Assembly (NCBI GenBank): GCA_031263485.1
Contig: JAISFS010000099.1
Coordinates: forward strand, 1-64,000
DNA: 64,000 bases
Reading direction: 5' to 3'
From: Deltaproteobacteria bacterium
GTDB taxonomy: Bacteria > Desulfobacterota > Desulfarculia > Adiutricales > Adiutricaceae
Shown here: positions 18,124 through 28,510 of the stretch, one piece after another
How the letters are laid out: each line of letters opens with the position of its first letter
Numbering within the stretch: position 1 is the first letter of the stretch
Made by a program: the position numbers and the translations under genes
The notes under the pieces: model-generated
Told to the model about the DNA's origin: nothing
The model's input: the letters and a program-made list of their open reading frames with translations, nothing else
The model's database searches: none

Positions 18124-20354
18124 CGACCGCAGGTCTGTCTACCTCTTACGGAGCCGTTGGCCGCGCCCGCCCGAGCGCCATCGCGGTCATGCGCAACTCC
18201 GTCACGTCCACTTCCCTTGTGCCTCACCGGTCTTGCACCTAAAGGCTTGCTCAAGACATCTCCCGTGCGACATCCTGGCCGCGTCCGGCCACCGTCCTGC
18301 CCCCTTGGCGAACCCCCGGCCAGGCGTATCGGACGATCGTCCCTGCCGCATCGGACGGCCTTTCGGTTTCTTGGCGAATGTCTCTATTCCGGTTGGTCAC
18401 CATGCAAGGCTGTAAGGCTTTCGGACGATCCTGAAACTAGTTCCAGTCGCTTGCCGATACGGTATACATGGCCCCGAGAGATTTTCCGTTCTCGGCAAGC
18501 GATAAGGGAGACAGACACCCGGAGTCCAGCAGTCCGCTTCGGATGCCGAAGCGGAAAAGTCCTCTGGATACCATCCGGATACCTGGATACCATCCGGATA
18601 CCTGGATAACCCTCTAGAACGGCCAACGACTTCAAAAATTCAGCAATGTAGGGCGAGCCAACGGATTGGGGGCACCGCTAATATAATTCTTTCTGCATGA
18701 ATTGTGCGCATTACGATAGTGTTGCCCTTGCCTCCCATCCTCAACTTATTCCAGGCCTTTTCGCGCCGCTATCGCTAAGCCGCTTCGTAGGAAAACCGTC
18801 AACGCACAAGGCAAAGCAAGCTTCTCCGAGACGAGCCCCGGATAAGGTGCCGGTGGCGAGAAGAGGGGCATGAGGCCCAACAGGACGGCTCCATAGGGGA
18901 ATAGATTTCAAACAATAATTTTTAACGATGCTAAACAATTTTGCCTGAATAGAGATTGTGCCTACGAATGCCGCAGATTGCGGCATCAGCCTTCCTCTAG
19001 ACCTTGGATCGTACGCGGAATAGGACGGGCGGATAGTGGACGGTCCATCAGGACATTTCCACCTAAGAAAACGGCGGAGGATACCTGGGCGACACGGGAT
19101 TGGCTGTTTGACTGGGCAGGTTCGCTAATCTGTGAGCTACACGTGCAGGGATATGCCTTGCGCGTCCGAACATGAATTTCCTCTAATGTGCTCAGTTCCG
19201 CACAAGACGTTAGTAGGGAACGGCTTGCGTCCACATCGGCGTCCCGGAACCACAGTGGAAAATCCAGGTTCAGGATAATTGTCAACAGCAGACTTATTGG
19301 ATAAAATTTTGGAAAATCGAATCAGGTTAACCATTAGCACGAGATTGATTACGATTTTCTAGCCATATATCGCATATGGTGATAGGTTTGCCGATCATGA
19401 TTACCAAGTCTGGAAAAGTATCAAACGTTTGCCTGTAATGATCTTCCGTTGCCTCAATATTTTAAAATTTCCAAACGTAATACCCTCAAATCGAAAACCG
19501 ATCGTTTCGCCTGTGCCTCCAGATCCTTCGTCAGGCCTTAGCCCTGTGTCCACGCCTTAAAGGGGTTACCTCAAGGGTTCAAACGGATGTCCAACATCAG
19601 CCGTGAAGCAACCGCCAGCCTTATCCTCTCCCGCACCGACGACTCCATCCATCATTCTGCCGACCATGCCGTTGCGATGTTGCCGCCAGTCATCAGCGTC
19701 TCCGCCACGGCTCCTGCCATCCTGCGTGTAGCGTTGGCTCGATACGGTGGAGGCTGACTAACACCACCCGCGCCGGTCGAGACAGAATGACACATCTTGA
19801 GCATGGACAACCCGCCGTGCGAACGAATTTCTCTCAGGCAAGCGATCTCGTATCGTTTCAGCCTCGCGCCCGCCGATCTCACCGCGGGACAGTAGCCAGA
19901 GCAACGCATTTAGGGGAGATGGTCATTGTCATTTTCCGGATACGCGGTACGGTGATTGCCCCTTAAGCATAACGATTCCGTGAAAGGCACCGTCGCAAAA
20001 AACTTTCCCGCGTAATGCACAGCGCTCTATGCGCTCCACCCGCTCCCCCACTCAGAAAGCTCCACCTGTCTCGAACACGATCGAACGCAACAGGATCACA
20101 ACGTCACTCAACGTATCGGAAAACCCTTCTCAAATTTCAGGGAATGGGAACATAATCTATTTGATTATTTTTGCATAATTTTACACAAATCGACAGATGG
20201 CAGCTGATAGTCACTCATAATACAATCTCTGAATACCCAGTGGACTGCATTTTGTAGTAAGACGTCAAAAGTATACTACGGACAACTCTCCATACCGCGA
20301 ATGTGCGGCGCACTGCCATTTCATACAAATTCCCCCCACCCAAAACTTTGGTGT
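18124..20354. other. gene-free region
   Basis: About 2.2 kb with no supported gene. Near 18540-18610 a 19-bp unit (CTGGATACCATCCGGATAC) is repeated 2.4 times. The stretch 18890-20300 is comparatively AT-rich. Many short open frames occur in all directions but none looks like a protein. Confidence 0.4.
18564..18610. repeat. 19-bp tandem repeat with GGATACC core
   Basis: CTGGATACCATCCGGATAC starts at 18564, 18583 and, partial, 18602. The core GGATACC is shared with the large array at 15662-15899. Confidence 0.7.
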
Positions 20355-21209
20355 TGACAAATGTTCCGCAAAACGCTATTTTTGCATCGTGGGGCAGAGA
20401 TGACCCGTTCCGGCATCTTCATCCAAGCCTCGCTGTTCACCGTTCACCTTTTGATGCTCAGTGCCCATGCCCAGGCCTTTCCCGTTCGGAGTTTTGATTC
20501 ATGTCAAGAGTTTATCCCCTTCTGGCGATTCCCGCCGATTCTTTCCCGCGCCGCCCTTTTCCCTCTTCCTTCAAGCAGCCATCCGCAATTCAACGCTCGA
20601 CTCCAGCCCGCTGACATGCGGGCGTGAGCCCGCCATCTGGCAGGACACGCTCCGTATGAGCCCGTTGCCCTGACGCGTTTCCTGGCGCACCTCATATTGG
20701 CGCCACGGGATGCGTGCGCAATCGTCTTGCCCCGAGTCGTTAAGGTCGTTTTCGGCGCTCCGCGTGTCATCAACCGCACAAACGATCGCTCTGACGTCCC
20801 CTAACTTTCGGATTCACCCTGACAGTTGTCGCGGAACCTTTGGAGACTCAGCATCTCCAAAGGAGATTTAAAGGATTTCTTTCCCTCCTCCCACGCGTTA
20901 CGCCGGAACAGGCGTCATTTCGCATTATTCGGCGGTCCTTTACCCGTCGGAACATAAGGCCGATCCGCTCTCGAGCTTGGTCCGTCCCGGATACGGACTC
21001 AAGACACGCTCGTAAAGATGCCGTCTTCTCCCGCAACGAGCTTCAGCAGAAGCCGACACGCAGGGGCCCTCGACAACCGAAGCCACCGTTCCTGGTTGCG
21101 AACTGACGCACGTTACGTTGTCCAATCATTGTTACATGACATCAGCGAAAATGCCTGGCGTCCGTACCCTGCGGAGACTCTCATCCGCCGCCCCTAAGAG
21201 GAAAATTAT
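20355..21209. repeat. conserved leader, copy 1 (paired with 22890-23738)
   Basis: This non-coding stretch upstream of a TPR gene is recognisably similar, in order and spacing, to the stretch upstream of the next TPR gene. Shared blocks include ATCGTGGGGCA(G/A)AGATGACCC, TTTCCCTTTCGGAG-like text, CCTCTTCCTTC(A/G)AGCA, GCATCTCC(A/G)AA and ATCCGCCGCCCC just before the start codon. The lengths are 855 and 849 bp. It has no open frame conserved between the copies that I could follow. Confidence 0.7.
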
Positions 21210-22325
21210 TTGATCTCCTCAGAAACAACCGCCTCGGCCATCTACACCGAAAAGAAGTCCGCCGCCAAATTTTCCATTTTGGAAGAAAGACTCAGTTCCA
21301 AGATCATACTCCCGCCCTACAGGCTTCACTCGTTCGGGCTCAACTACCTCCAGAAATACAAGCCCAGAGAGATGTGGGCCCCGTCCATTCGCCACTTGAC
21401 CCACCGCTTGGAGTGCAGCAAGGACTCGCGGGTCGATGACTCCGCCCATCTCTTCAACGACTTGATGGCCTTGAAGGACGGCATCGTGACCGGCACCCTG
21501 CGCCACTACTTCTACATGAGCCGTGAGGCAAGATTATGGTTCTTGCTCGATGCGTCCAAAGCCGCAGAAGACATGGCGTCCGCTTCCTTCCAGTACCTGT
21601 CGTACTTCACAAGCAAGAACTCGGAGGAGACGCTGTTCTGCGAGGAGACCCTGGCTCTGGCCGCTTACCGTTCTTGCGGCTGGTCAAAGACAAACTCGGC
21701 ATTGGAGGACGTGGCCCACAGGGCCGGGCTGCTCTACGGCCAACTGAGCCTTCAGGCCATGAGTGCGCTTGCCAACCGGGCCGCCATAGCATCGGAAGTC
21801 GGCGCTAGGGCTCTATCCCTTGAGCTCCACAAACTCCTCGTGAAAAACGACGTCAAGGCCTACGGGTTCTCGCATCGCTTCACGATAAACGACCGACTGA
21901 ACCTCGCGGTCGAGACCGCCCTCGCGGGTGACCTCGTCCACGCCCTCTCGCTTTCCCGCTCCTGCGAGGAAGATGCCCTGGACTGCCTTGGATCCTCGCA
22001 CCCTTTACGGTGTATGGCGGCTGCACGTACCGGTCAGATCCTATCCGCCTTGGGCGAATCGTATCTGGCGGTCATGCGCCTGCGATTCGCGTCAAGTCTT
22101 CACGCGGTTGTTTTCGGGGATGGCCACCACAGGACACTGGACTGCCGCACGTCCGAAGCCTTCGCCCTCCTGCGTTGCGGCTCCCTCAAAAAGGCCAAGA
22201 TGACGCTCCGCGCCGCCTCGCGCGCAAGCGAACCCGTCAGTAACCTCACGCCTCGCGAAGCAGAGGATGCCGAAGGGGCCAGGGAAAGGCTCTGGTTCCT
22301 CATGGAGATCATGGGTATCCACTAG
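21210..22325 (+). CDS. TPR-like protein, duplicated family member 1
   Basis: 371 residues, TTG start with AAGAGG upstream. The next paralogue has the same TTG-plus-leader arrangement, which supports this start. No signal peptide. Residues ~140-350 form TPR-like helical repeats with recurring family motifs: SEETLFCEETLALAAYRSCGW, SHRFTINDRLNLAVETALA, LVHALSLSRSCEEDALDCLG, GDGHHRTLDCRTSEAFALL. The last is a kinesin-light-chain TPR signature. It is clearly paralogous to the genes at 23739 and 25073. No enzymatic motif; probably a cytoplasmic protein-interaction protein of unknown role. Confidence 0.85.
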   Translation: MISSETTASAIYTEKKSAAKFSILEERLSSKIILPPYRLHSFGLNYLQKYKPREMWAPSIRHLTHRLECSKDSRVDDSAHLFNDLMALKDGIVTGTLRHYFYMSREARLWFLLDASKAAEDMASASFQYLSYFTSKNSEETLFCEETLALAAYRSCGWSKTNSALEDVAHRAGLLYGQLSLQAMSALANRAAIASEVGARALSLELHKLLVKNDVKAYGFSHRFTINDRLNLAVETALAGDLVHALSLSRSCEEDALDCLGSSHPLRCMAAARTGQILSALGESYLAVMRLRFASSLHAVVFGDGHHRTLDCRTSEAFALLRCGSLKKAKMTLRAASRASEPVSNLTPREAEDAEGARERLWFLMEIMGIH

Positions 22326-22889
22326 ACCGCGGAGGAGGGCGACCGGCGACCGCCGTATAGGCCAGACGTACTGCCGGACTTTCTCTGCCACGGAATACAC
22401 ACTGAATTCATCACCTTATGCCCCCCCTGCCGCGCACAGGTCCGGCATCGCAGTCCGCAACGGACATGGTTACCCACTTCGAATTGCTCCGTTGACAAGG
22501 CATACTTCCCTCAGGGTCGGACCTGGCGGTGAAACCCCAGCCAATGCACCTCATATAGTGGATATAATCTCTTGTCATAGTCAGGATAATTCGGAAAGGT
22601 CATTGCCCCTTATCCAAGCCAACGCCGTGAACGGTACGCCGCGGAAGCTTTCGCAAGAAGCGCACCATGCTCCCAGCACGAACCAGTTCAACCACTCCGG
22701 AAGCTCCATCCGTCCCGCGCACGATGGAGCGTTGCAGGATCCAAAAGTACCTGCCAGAGCGGACTACTGACCTCAAATTCCCGGTAATGCGGACAATCTC
22801 CAACTTGTTCTTTCTTGGAATATCATGCCGCTCCACATTTTCAAAAAACTTTGCCATCCCCAGCCTCAGCCGCTTGACAACAGCTCTCC

Positions 22890-23738
22890 CAATGATTACT
22901 TTTTGATCGTGGGGCAAAGATGACCCGATCAGGCGTCGCCATCCGCAACTAGCCCTTCAGCCTAGCCGATCATCGTGAATTATCCTGCTCATGGCCCCAG
23001 GCCGACAGCCTTTCCCTTTCGGAGCTTTGTTTCATGTCCAGAGTTTTCCCTCTTCCGCCGATGTCCGCCGATTCATTCCCGCGCCAGCCCTTTTCCTCTT
23101 CCTTCGAGCAACCACCCGCCACTCCACGGACAACTCCACCCCGTTGACATGAGGGGCGGAATCCCCTCGTCTGACGGGTTACTCCATGCCCTGCCCTTAC
23201 GCGTTTCCTTGGCCTTCCCCGCAAAGTGAGCACGGAATACGTTCACCGCCGAACAACCCTGTCGGAACTCGTTGATTTCGTTACCGGCCATCCACATGTC
23301 TTACGAGTACGAACGATCACTTTAGCGCTCCTCAACTTTGCGTCTTCACAGAAACGGTTGTCCTTGAAACTTTTTTCGATTCCGCATCTCCGAAACGAAT
23401 CTCTCTCGGTTTCTTATCGATCGCCAGCGTATCACTCCTGATCCGACGGAATTTTCGCCTTATCCGGCTGTCCTTTTCCCTCAGGGACTCAGTATCGATG
23501 CGCTTTCACGCCTGGTTCGACCCGAACACGGACTTCAGGCCCCCAGCCCAAGGTGCCTCCATCCCGACGCGCGTCATAAGCCGACACTCAGGGACACGCT
23601 ACAGCCTATATCCCGACTCCGGGCTACGAAAAGACGCTCGTTGACTTTATCGAATCATTGTTTCAAACCATCGCCGGAAAAACCTGGCGTCCGCAGTCGG
23701 CGTAGGCTTTCCTCCGCCGCCCCTTCGAGGTACCAGAT
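22890..23738. repeat. conserved leader, copy 2 (paired with 20355-21209)
   Basis: Second copy of the long non-coding leader. The best-conserved blocks lie at 22905-22930 (ATCGTGGGGCAAAGATGACCC), 23010-23200 and 23700-23735. Together with the following gene it forms a ~2-kb tandem duplication. Confidence 0.7.
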
Positions 23739-24887
23739 TTGAACTCCCCAGACCCAACCGCCTCAACACCATCCGACGCCCAGCCGTCCGTCGCCAACAC
23801 CGAAATTTCCGTCGAAGACTTCGGGATCCGTCCAGTGCTGAAGGCCGAAGGCTTGTTCACGTACACGGCGGACGTCCTCAAGGCAGAGCCACCCCGAGAG
23901 ATGACGAGCCCGCCCATTCCCCTGATTGCCGAACAGTTTGGGAGCGAGGTCTCGCGTGACGTTGACCGCGTCCAGCTCCGTAAGGACTGGATGGACTTAA
24001 TGGCCAAGGGCTATGCGGGCTCCCTGATCCCCTACCTCTTCATGAACCGTCTGGCGAGACGCGAGTTCTGGCTCGGCGATCTTGAGGCCGCAGAAACCAC
24101 GGCGTCCATTGTCCACCCGGTAATGTCGTACCGCTTGACCAACAACTCGGCAGAGTCGATCTTCTGCGAGACGACCCTGGCGCTGTCGGCTTTCCATTCC
24201 TGCGGCTGGTCTAAGGCCGACTCGGCCCTGCAGGACATAGCCGACAGGGCCGAGCTGCTCGGCGGCCCACTGGGCCTTCTGGCCATGAGCGCGCTCGCCG
24301 GGAGGGCCGCCATAGCGGCTGAGGTTGAGGGACGCGATCTGTCCATTGAGCTCCACAATCTCCTCGTGGAGAGGAGCGTAAAGGCCTACGGAATCTCGCA
24401 CCCCTTCACTATAAGCGACAGGCTGAACCGCGCGGTCGAGATTGCCCTCGCGGGTGACCTCGTCTACGCCCTCTCGCTTTCCCGCTCCTGCGAGGAGGAT
24501 GCCCTGGTCTCCCTCGGGTCCTTGCACCGGTTACGGTGCATGGCGGCTGCCCGCACCGGCCAGTTCCTCTCCGCCTTGGGCGTCTCGCATCAAGCAGTCA
24601 AGCACCTTCGGCTCGCGGCAAGGCTTCACGCGGCGGTTTTCGGGGAGGATCACCCCCGGACACTCAACTGCCGCACGTCCCTTGCCCTCGCCCTCCTTCA
24701 CTGCGGCTCCACCAAAGAGGCGGAGAGGACGCTTCGAGCCGCCGCGCTCGCGAGCGAACCCGTCGGGACCCGCACTTCCCTCGCTGCCGCGGAAGCCGAG
24801 GAAGCCAGGGAAAGGCTCTGGTTCCTCATGGAGGACATGGGCATCCTCGAGCCCGGTGAGGAGGGCTGGCTGGCGCTCGCCATGTAG
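23739..24887 (+). CDS. TPR-like protein, duplicated family member 2
   Basis: 382 residues, TTG start in the same context as its paralogue at 21210 (CCGCCGCCCC, then a GAGG site). The two proteins align over almost the whole length: SAESIFCETTLALSAFHSCGW, SHPFTISDRLNRAVEIALA, LVYALSLSRSCEEDALVSLG, GEDHPRTLNCRTSLALALLH. The N-terminal ~60 residues differ most, so these may set the partner specificity. No signal peptide, membrane segment or catalytic motif is seen. Confidence 0.85.
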   Translation: MNSPDPTASTPSDAQPSVANTEISVEDFGIRPVLKAEGLFTYTADVLKAEPPREMTSPPIPLIAEQFGSEVSRDVDRVQLRKDWMDLMAKGYAGSLIPYLFMNRLARREFWLGDLEAAETTASIVHPVMSYRLTNNSAESIFCETTLALSAFHSCGWSKADSALQDIADRAELLGGPLGLLAMSALAGRAAIAAEVEGRDLSIELHNLLVERSVKAYGISHPFTISDRLNRAVEIALAGDLVYALSLSRSCEEDALVSLGSLHRLRCMAAARTGQFLSALGVSHQAVKHLRLAARLHAAVFGEDHPRTLNCRTSLALALLHCGSTKEAERTLRAAALASEPVGTRTSLAAAEAEEARERLWFLMEDMGILEPGEEGWLALAM

Positions 24888-25072
24888 GCTTGACGTCCTG
24901 CGTGACTTTGCCGATCTACTGCACGTGTTTCAGTCCACCCTCCCGTGCTGCACGTCGTTCCGGCCTCCCCGTCCTCAGAGGCCATGGACGCTCCCCCAAA
25001 ATCACTCCTCCGACCGGAAATACTCCACCCAGAGCCGATGCCGGGCGGCGGCCATAGCCCGCCGCCCGGCCC

Positions 25073-26395
25073 GTGCCGATAGCTGACTTCCTTTCAGGAC
25101 CTTTCAGGACCATGCGGAAAAATGCGATGACCAGAAACCGCAGGCAGGGCTACCGCCGTGACCTATTGACAACGTACCCCTCTGAAGCATTCCGCAGCGG
25201 TTTCCCATCGCGCTTTGTCTCCGGCCGCAACGTCACGCGTCGCGGCGCCCCCTGCCGCACCGTCCCGGACTACTCGGTACCCGACTACATCGTGCCCATC
25301 AGAAACGTACCCGATGGCATTCTCCCCGACCCCGTCTCCATCATCCCTGAAACCCTTACCGACCGCGTCAGGCTCCCGTTCTTCTACTGGGTCATGTCCG
25401 GCGACGGTTTGACCCTGCTTTGGATGGCGCGGGAAGTGAGCGCACCGCACACGCTCCCGCCCAAGGGCAGTCTGGGGGACATGATCAGCAAGGAAGGCGA
25501 CTACTCCTGGCTGGAACATGACTGGAGCGGTGCGGACTGCCCGCCGGGCCTGTCCGACAGCCCCGGCGAGGGCACCGTACTGAACAGGCTCGCGAGGCTC
25601 CTCCTCATACGCGGCGACATCGCAGCCGCATCGCTCGCGGCCTTCAAAGGCTTACGGCACCTGCTTTCCGGGCTCACTCGGAACCCCGAGGAGGCACTGT
25701 TCTGCGAGGAGACGATAGCGCTAATCGACTGTGCCTGCTCGAACTGGGAAAGCGGGGACGCGGTACTCGCCGACGTCGCGCATAGGTCAGGACAACTGCT
25801 CGGCCCCTGCAGCCCCCAGTGCCTCAGATCCATCGCGTTCCGGGCCGCCATCGCCTCCAGGAGCGGGCACTCCGCCCTGGCCCTGGAGCAGCTCGGGCTT
25901 CTGCTGGCCAGGGACATGACGACATACGGACCCGGCCACCGTTTCACCGTCAACGACAGGATAAGCTACGCCCGCGAGCTAGGCCGCGCCGGTCGCTTCA
26001 AGGACGCGCTCTGCATGGCCCGCGTATCCACCGCCTCGGCCATGGCCGGACTGGGCGAACTCCACCCGTTGTCAGGCGCCGCTACCGCCGTCAAGGGAGA
26101 AATTCTCGCCGCCTCAGGCGACTTCGCCAAGGCGGCCTCAGCACTATCCATCGCCTCGGAAATCTGCCGGACCTCCTTCGGGCCGGATCACCCCCGCACC
26201 CTGGACTGCGCTCTTTCGCTCGCCTCGGCGCTTGTTATGCTCGGACGCGCGGCGGAGGCGGAAGTGGTGATCCTGAAAGCCGCATCGGCTCTGTCCCCCT
26301 ACCCGGAAGGCCGCTCTCCCGAGACGGCGAGCGCCCTGAAAAGGCTCCTGGATCTGGGCGAGGAGATAGGCGTCGTCTGGCCGGACGAGACCTGA
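25073..26395 (+). CDS. TPR-like protein, family member 3, with extra N-terminus
   Basis: 440 residues. The C-terminal two thirds are homologous to the proteins at 21210 and 23739: NPEEALFCEETIALIDCACSN, GHRFTVNDRISYARELGRA, GPDHPRTLDCALSLASALVML. The first ~110 residues are specific and contain short VPDY-/VPD-type repeats. The annotated GTG is only one of several possible starts; ATG 25127 is a reasonable alternative. The long leader of the other two members is absent. Function unknown; likely a protein-binding scaffold. Confidence 0.8.
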   Translation: MPIADFLSGPFRTMRKNAMTRNRRQGYRRDLLTTYPSEAFRSGFPSRFVSGRNVTRRGAPCRTVPDYSVPDYIVPIRNVPDGILPDPVSIIPETLTDRVRLPFFYWVMSGDGLTLLWMAREVSAPHTLPPKGSLGDMISKEGDYSWLEHDWSGADCPPGLSDSPGEGTVLNRLARLLLIRGDIAAASLAAFKGLRHLLSGLTRNPEEALFCEETIALIDCACSNWESGDAVLADVAHRSGQLLGPCSPQCLRSIAFRAAIASRSGHSALALEQLGLLLARDMTTYGPGHRFTVNDRISYARELGRAGRFKDALCMARVSTASAMAGLGELHPLSGAATAVKGEILAASGDFAKAASALSIASEICRTSFGPDHPRTLDCALSLASALVMLGRAAEAEVVILKAASALSPYPEGRSPETASALKRLLDLGEEIGVVWPDET

Positions 26396-27134
26396 TTCCC
26401 CCCGCGTCCGCTTAACCCGACAGGCCCCGTCGACATCGCGTAATGCCCAAGCCCGGCCCGCACCCCATCCCTTTCACGTTTGGCTCGCCTTTTCGAAGGG
26501 CCTTCTCGGGACCTTCCCCTAACCGTTCAAATCCCTCCACTCCAAATGGCTTCCCCGCCTCGGTCCGAGCCCCTCTCGAAATTTTCACCCGAAGGCCTTC
26601 CGGACACGTGACCGTCAGCCTTCCCCCACTCGAACGGCTTCCTTGCAACCCGCAGAGCCCCGTTTCGCCTTGCCCGCCAGAAGGCCTTCCGGACACGTGC
26701 CCGGAACCCTGCCCCCACCTGAAAGTCTTCCGGTGCAGACCCCGGAACCATTCCGCATCCTCAGCCCCGAAGGCTTTCCCGATCCCCTGACATGCCAGGC
26801 AGCACCCTGGCCCATAGGCAAGCCTTCCGGCACCTCTTTCGGAAGGCTTTCCTGCACATACTCCCTTTCTCTCTCTTTGCCCTGTTTGCTCTCTACGCCT
26901 CGCCTCTCTCCACACTTCACCTCTCTATGCCTCTTCTCTCTCCGACGGTGACAGCCGGGCGTGCCTATTAGGACAGTCACGCCCGGTTCCCGTGTCCGCG
27001 ACCGGGTCATTCCCAACATAGCTTTTCAAGAGCCTGCCTCCTGCAGGGCCCGGAATTACCGCTGCCGCGTCCATCCACCGGGGCTCTCCACACCCATCGC
27101 GGAAGGTTATCCCGACTCGACCCCATCGCCCTAG
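26396..27134. other. gene-free region with an 89-bp repeat
   Basis: Contains the repeat described at 26495-26850, followed by a pyrimidine-rich stretch (26860-26945). No gene is supported. Confidence 0.45.
26495..26850. repeat. 89-bp imperfect tandem repeat
   Basis: GAAGGCCTTCCGGACACGTG occurs at 26591 and 26680. A variant (GAAGGCTTTCCCG) at 26769 keeps exactly the 89-bp spacing, and a weaker one lies near 26495. Each unit contains a half-unit of similar sequence (GAAAGTCTTCCGG), so the element looks built by duplication of a ~44-bp motif. Confidence 0.65.
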
Positions 27135-27253
27135 GAGCCTGTTGCATAAAGGGTTTTGAAGAAGGGAGTGGCTCCGGATGTGGCAGGCAGGAGTCAATCC
27201 CTGCACAACCACCAGATTCATGCCAATACTGTAGCGATTTATGCAACCGGCTC
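27135..27253. mobile_element. MITE-like element, 119-bp family, copy 2
   Basis: The ends are GAGCCTGTTGCATAAA and, inverted, TTTATGCAACCGGCTC. It is flanked on both sides by CTAG (27131-27134 and 27254-27257), a plausible target duplication of the IS5 type. It is inverted relative to the copy at 6292-6410 and the interior is similar along its whole length. Confidence 0.85.
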
Positions 27254-27286
27254 CTAGAGAAGGACAGCGACCTCGCCAGAAAGGCG

Positions 27287-28510
27287 ATGGTCCTCCACGC
27301 CGATGCCCTGTACAGACTTGAGCGGTTCGCCGAATGGACTCCAGTCTATGGCAGACTGGTCGAGAGGGACTCCGGTGTTTTGGGGGCTTCGCACGAGAGC
27401 GCCCTGGCCGGCAGGTGGACGCTGGCGTTCAAGATGGCGGACCTGGTAAGGTTCGAAGAAGCGGCGGAAGAGTTCAAGATACTCATCGCCGCCCTGACCT
27501 CCATCCAGGGGGATGACTTCGGCGAGAGCCAGGAGACTCTCATAGCTATGACCGAGTCAGCTCTCCGCGCCCTCTGTCCGGGGGGAGGGCGAGAGAGGCC
27601 GTCGGGTACCTGGAAAAGGTCATGTCCGACGCCCGAAGGCGCAAGGGCCAGCTCCAAACCTGACACTGTCGTCGCGATCGAGAGCCTGTCCGACGCGCTT
27701 CTCGTGGCAGGCTGCAGCCAGCGGGCGCTGGAACAGTACCACCGGCTATTTTCCGCGCTCAGTATCAAACCGCCGGACGATCCGGCCCATCCCCGCCAGG
27801 TGAAGTCGCGGGAAGGCATTGCCGGAGCGCTTGAATCGCTTGGGCGACTCTCCGGAGCCAGCATGGTCCTCGAGGTCCTTCTGCGCGTCCTCGAGGAGCC
27901 CCCGCAGCGCCCGAATCCCCGGAGCGCATCGGCGCACGGCGAGCGGAAGCCGCCAAAGTCCGCGTCATGCCTCGCGTCCGTGCAATACCCGAACGGCGAT
28001 CCGGCAGCCTCGAAGGCGAACTACGAGCGAGCCCTTCCCCAGCTCGACCTCATCGGCTTGGAGGAGCTTGCCGCAACCGTCCGCGACAACATCCAGTTCA
28101 TCAAAGATCTTATGGAGAGAGGAGGTCCAGAGTATCTGCGTAACCGCCTGACCGAGTCGGCGCCCCTGCCAGCAGAAAACGCCCTCCCCGCCCCGGACCT
28201 CTTGCCAGATCCTAAGATCGGACACGTGACGGCCGGCCAGGGGGCCCGGAGCCCGGCCCCCTTCCTGAAGTCCATCGCCTCCTGCTTCAGGGCCCTGGTC
28301 ATGCGGGGCAACGGATCGTTGCCAGAGCTCACGGAAAGCCTGTTTGCCGAAATCGTCCGGTCCCCGGGAATGGGCGACCGCGAGGCTCCGGGGATCCAGG
28401 CCGGGCTCAGCAATCTGGTAGCGTATGCCAGGAAAGGGAACTCCGAAACCCAGGCCTGCATCCTGCAATTACTGGCATCCCTTAGGGAGACTATCGAGCG
28501 GCTCCCCTGA
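27287..28510 (+). CDS. TPR protein, probably 5'-truncated by a MITE
   Basis: 407 residues from ATG 27287. The frame is open further upstream through the right end of the 119-bp MITE (reading QYCSDLCNRLLEKDSDLARKA) but has no start codon there. The element therefore seems to have replaced the original 5' end. Residues 1-100 and 130-210 form TPR-like repeats (YRLERFAEWTPVYGRLVERD, SDALLVAGCSQRALEQYHRL). The C-terminal 120 residues are helical without a recognised family. A functional product is possible, but the missing N-terminus and the lack of a clear ribosome site make decay likely. Confidence 0.7.
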   Translation: MVLHADALYRLERFAEWTPVYGRLVERDSGVLGASHESALAGRWTLAFKMADLVRFEEAAEEFKILIAALTSIQGDDFGESQETLIAMTESALRALCPGGGRERPSGTWKRSCPTPEGARASSKPDTVVAIESLSDALLVAGCSQRALEQYHRLFSALSIKPPDDPAHPRQVKSREGIAGALESLGRLSGASMVLEVLLRVLEEPPQRPNPRSASAHGERKPPKSASCLASVQYPNGDPAASKANYERALPQLDLIGLEELAATVRDNIQFIKDLMERGGPEYLRNRLTESAPLPAENALPAPDLLPDPKIGHVTAGQGARSPAPFLKSIASCFRALVMRGNGSLPELTESLFAEIVRSPGMGDREAPGIQAGLSNLVAYARKGNSETQACILQLLASLRETIERLP

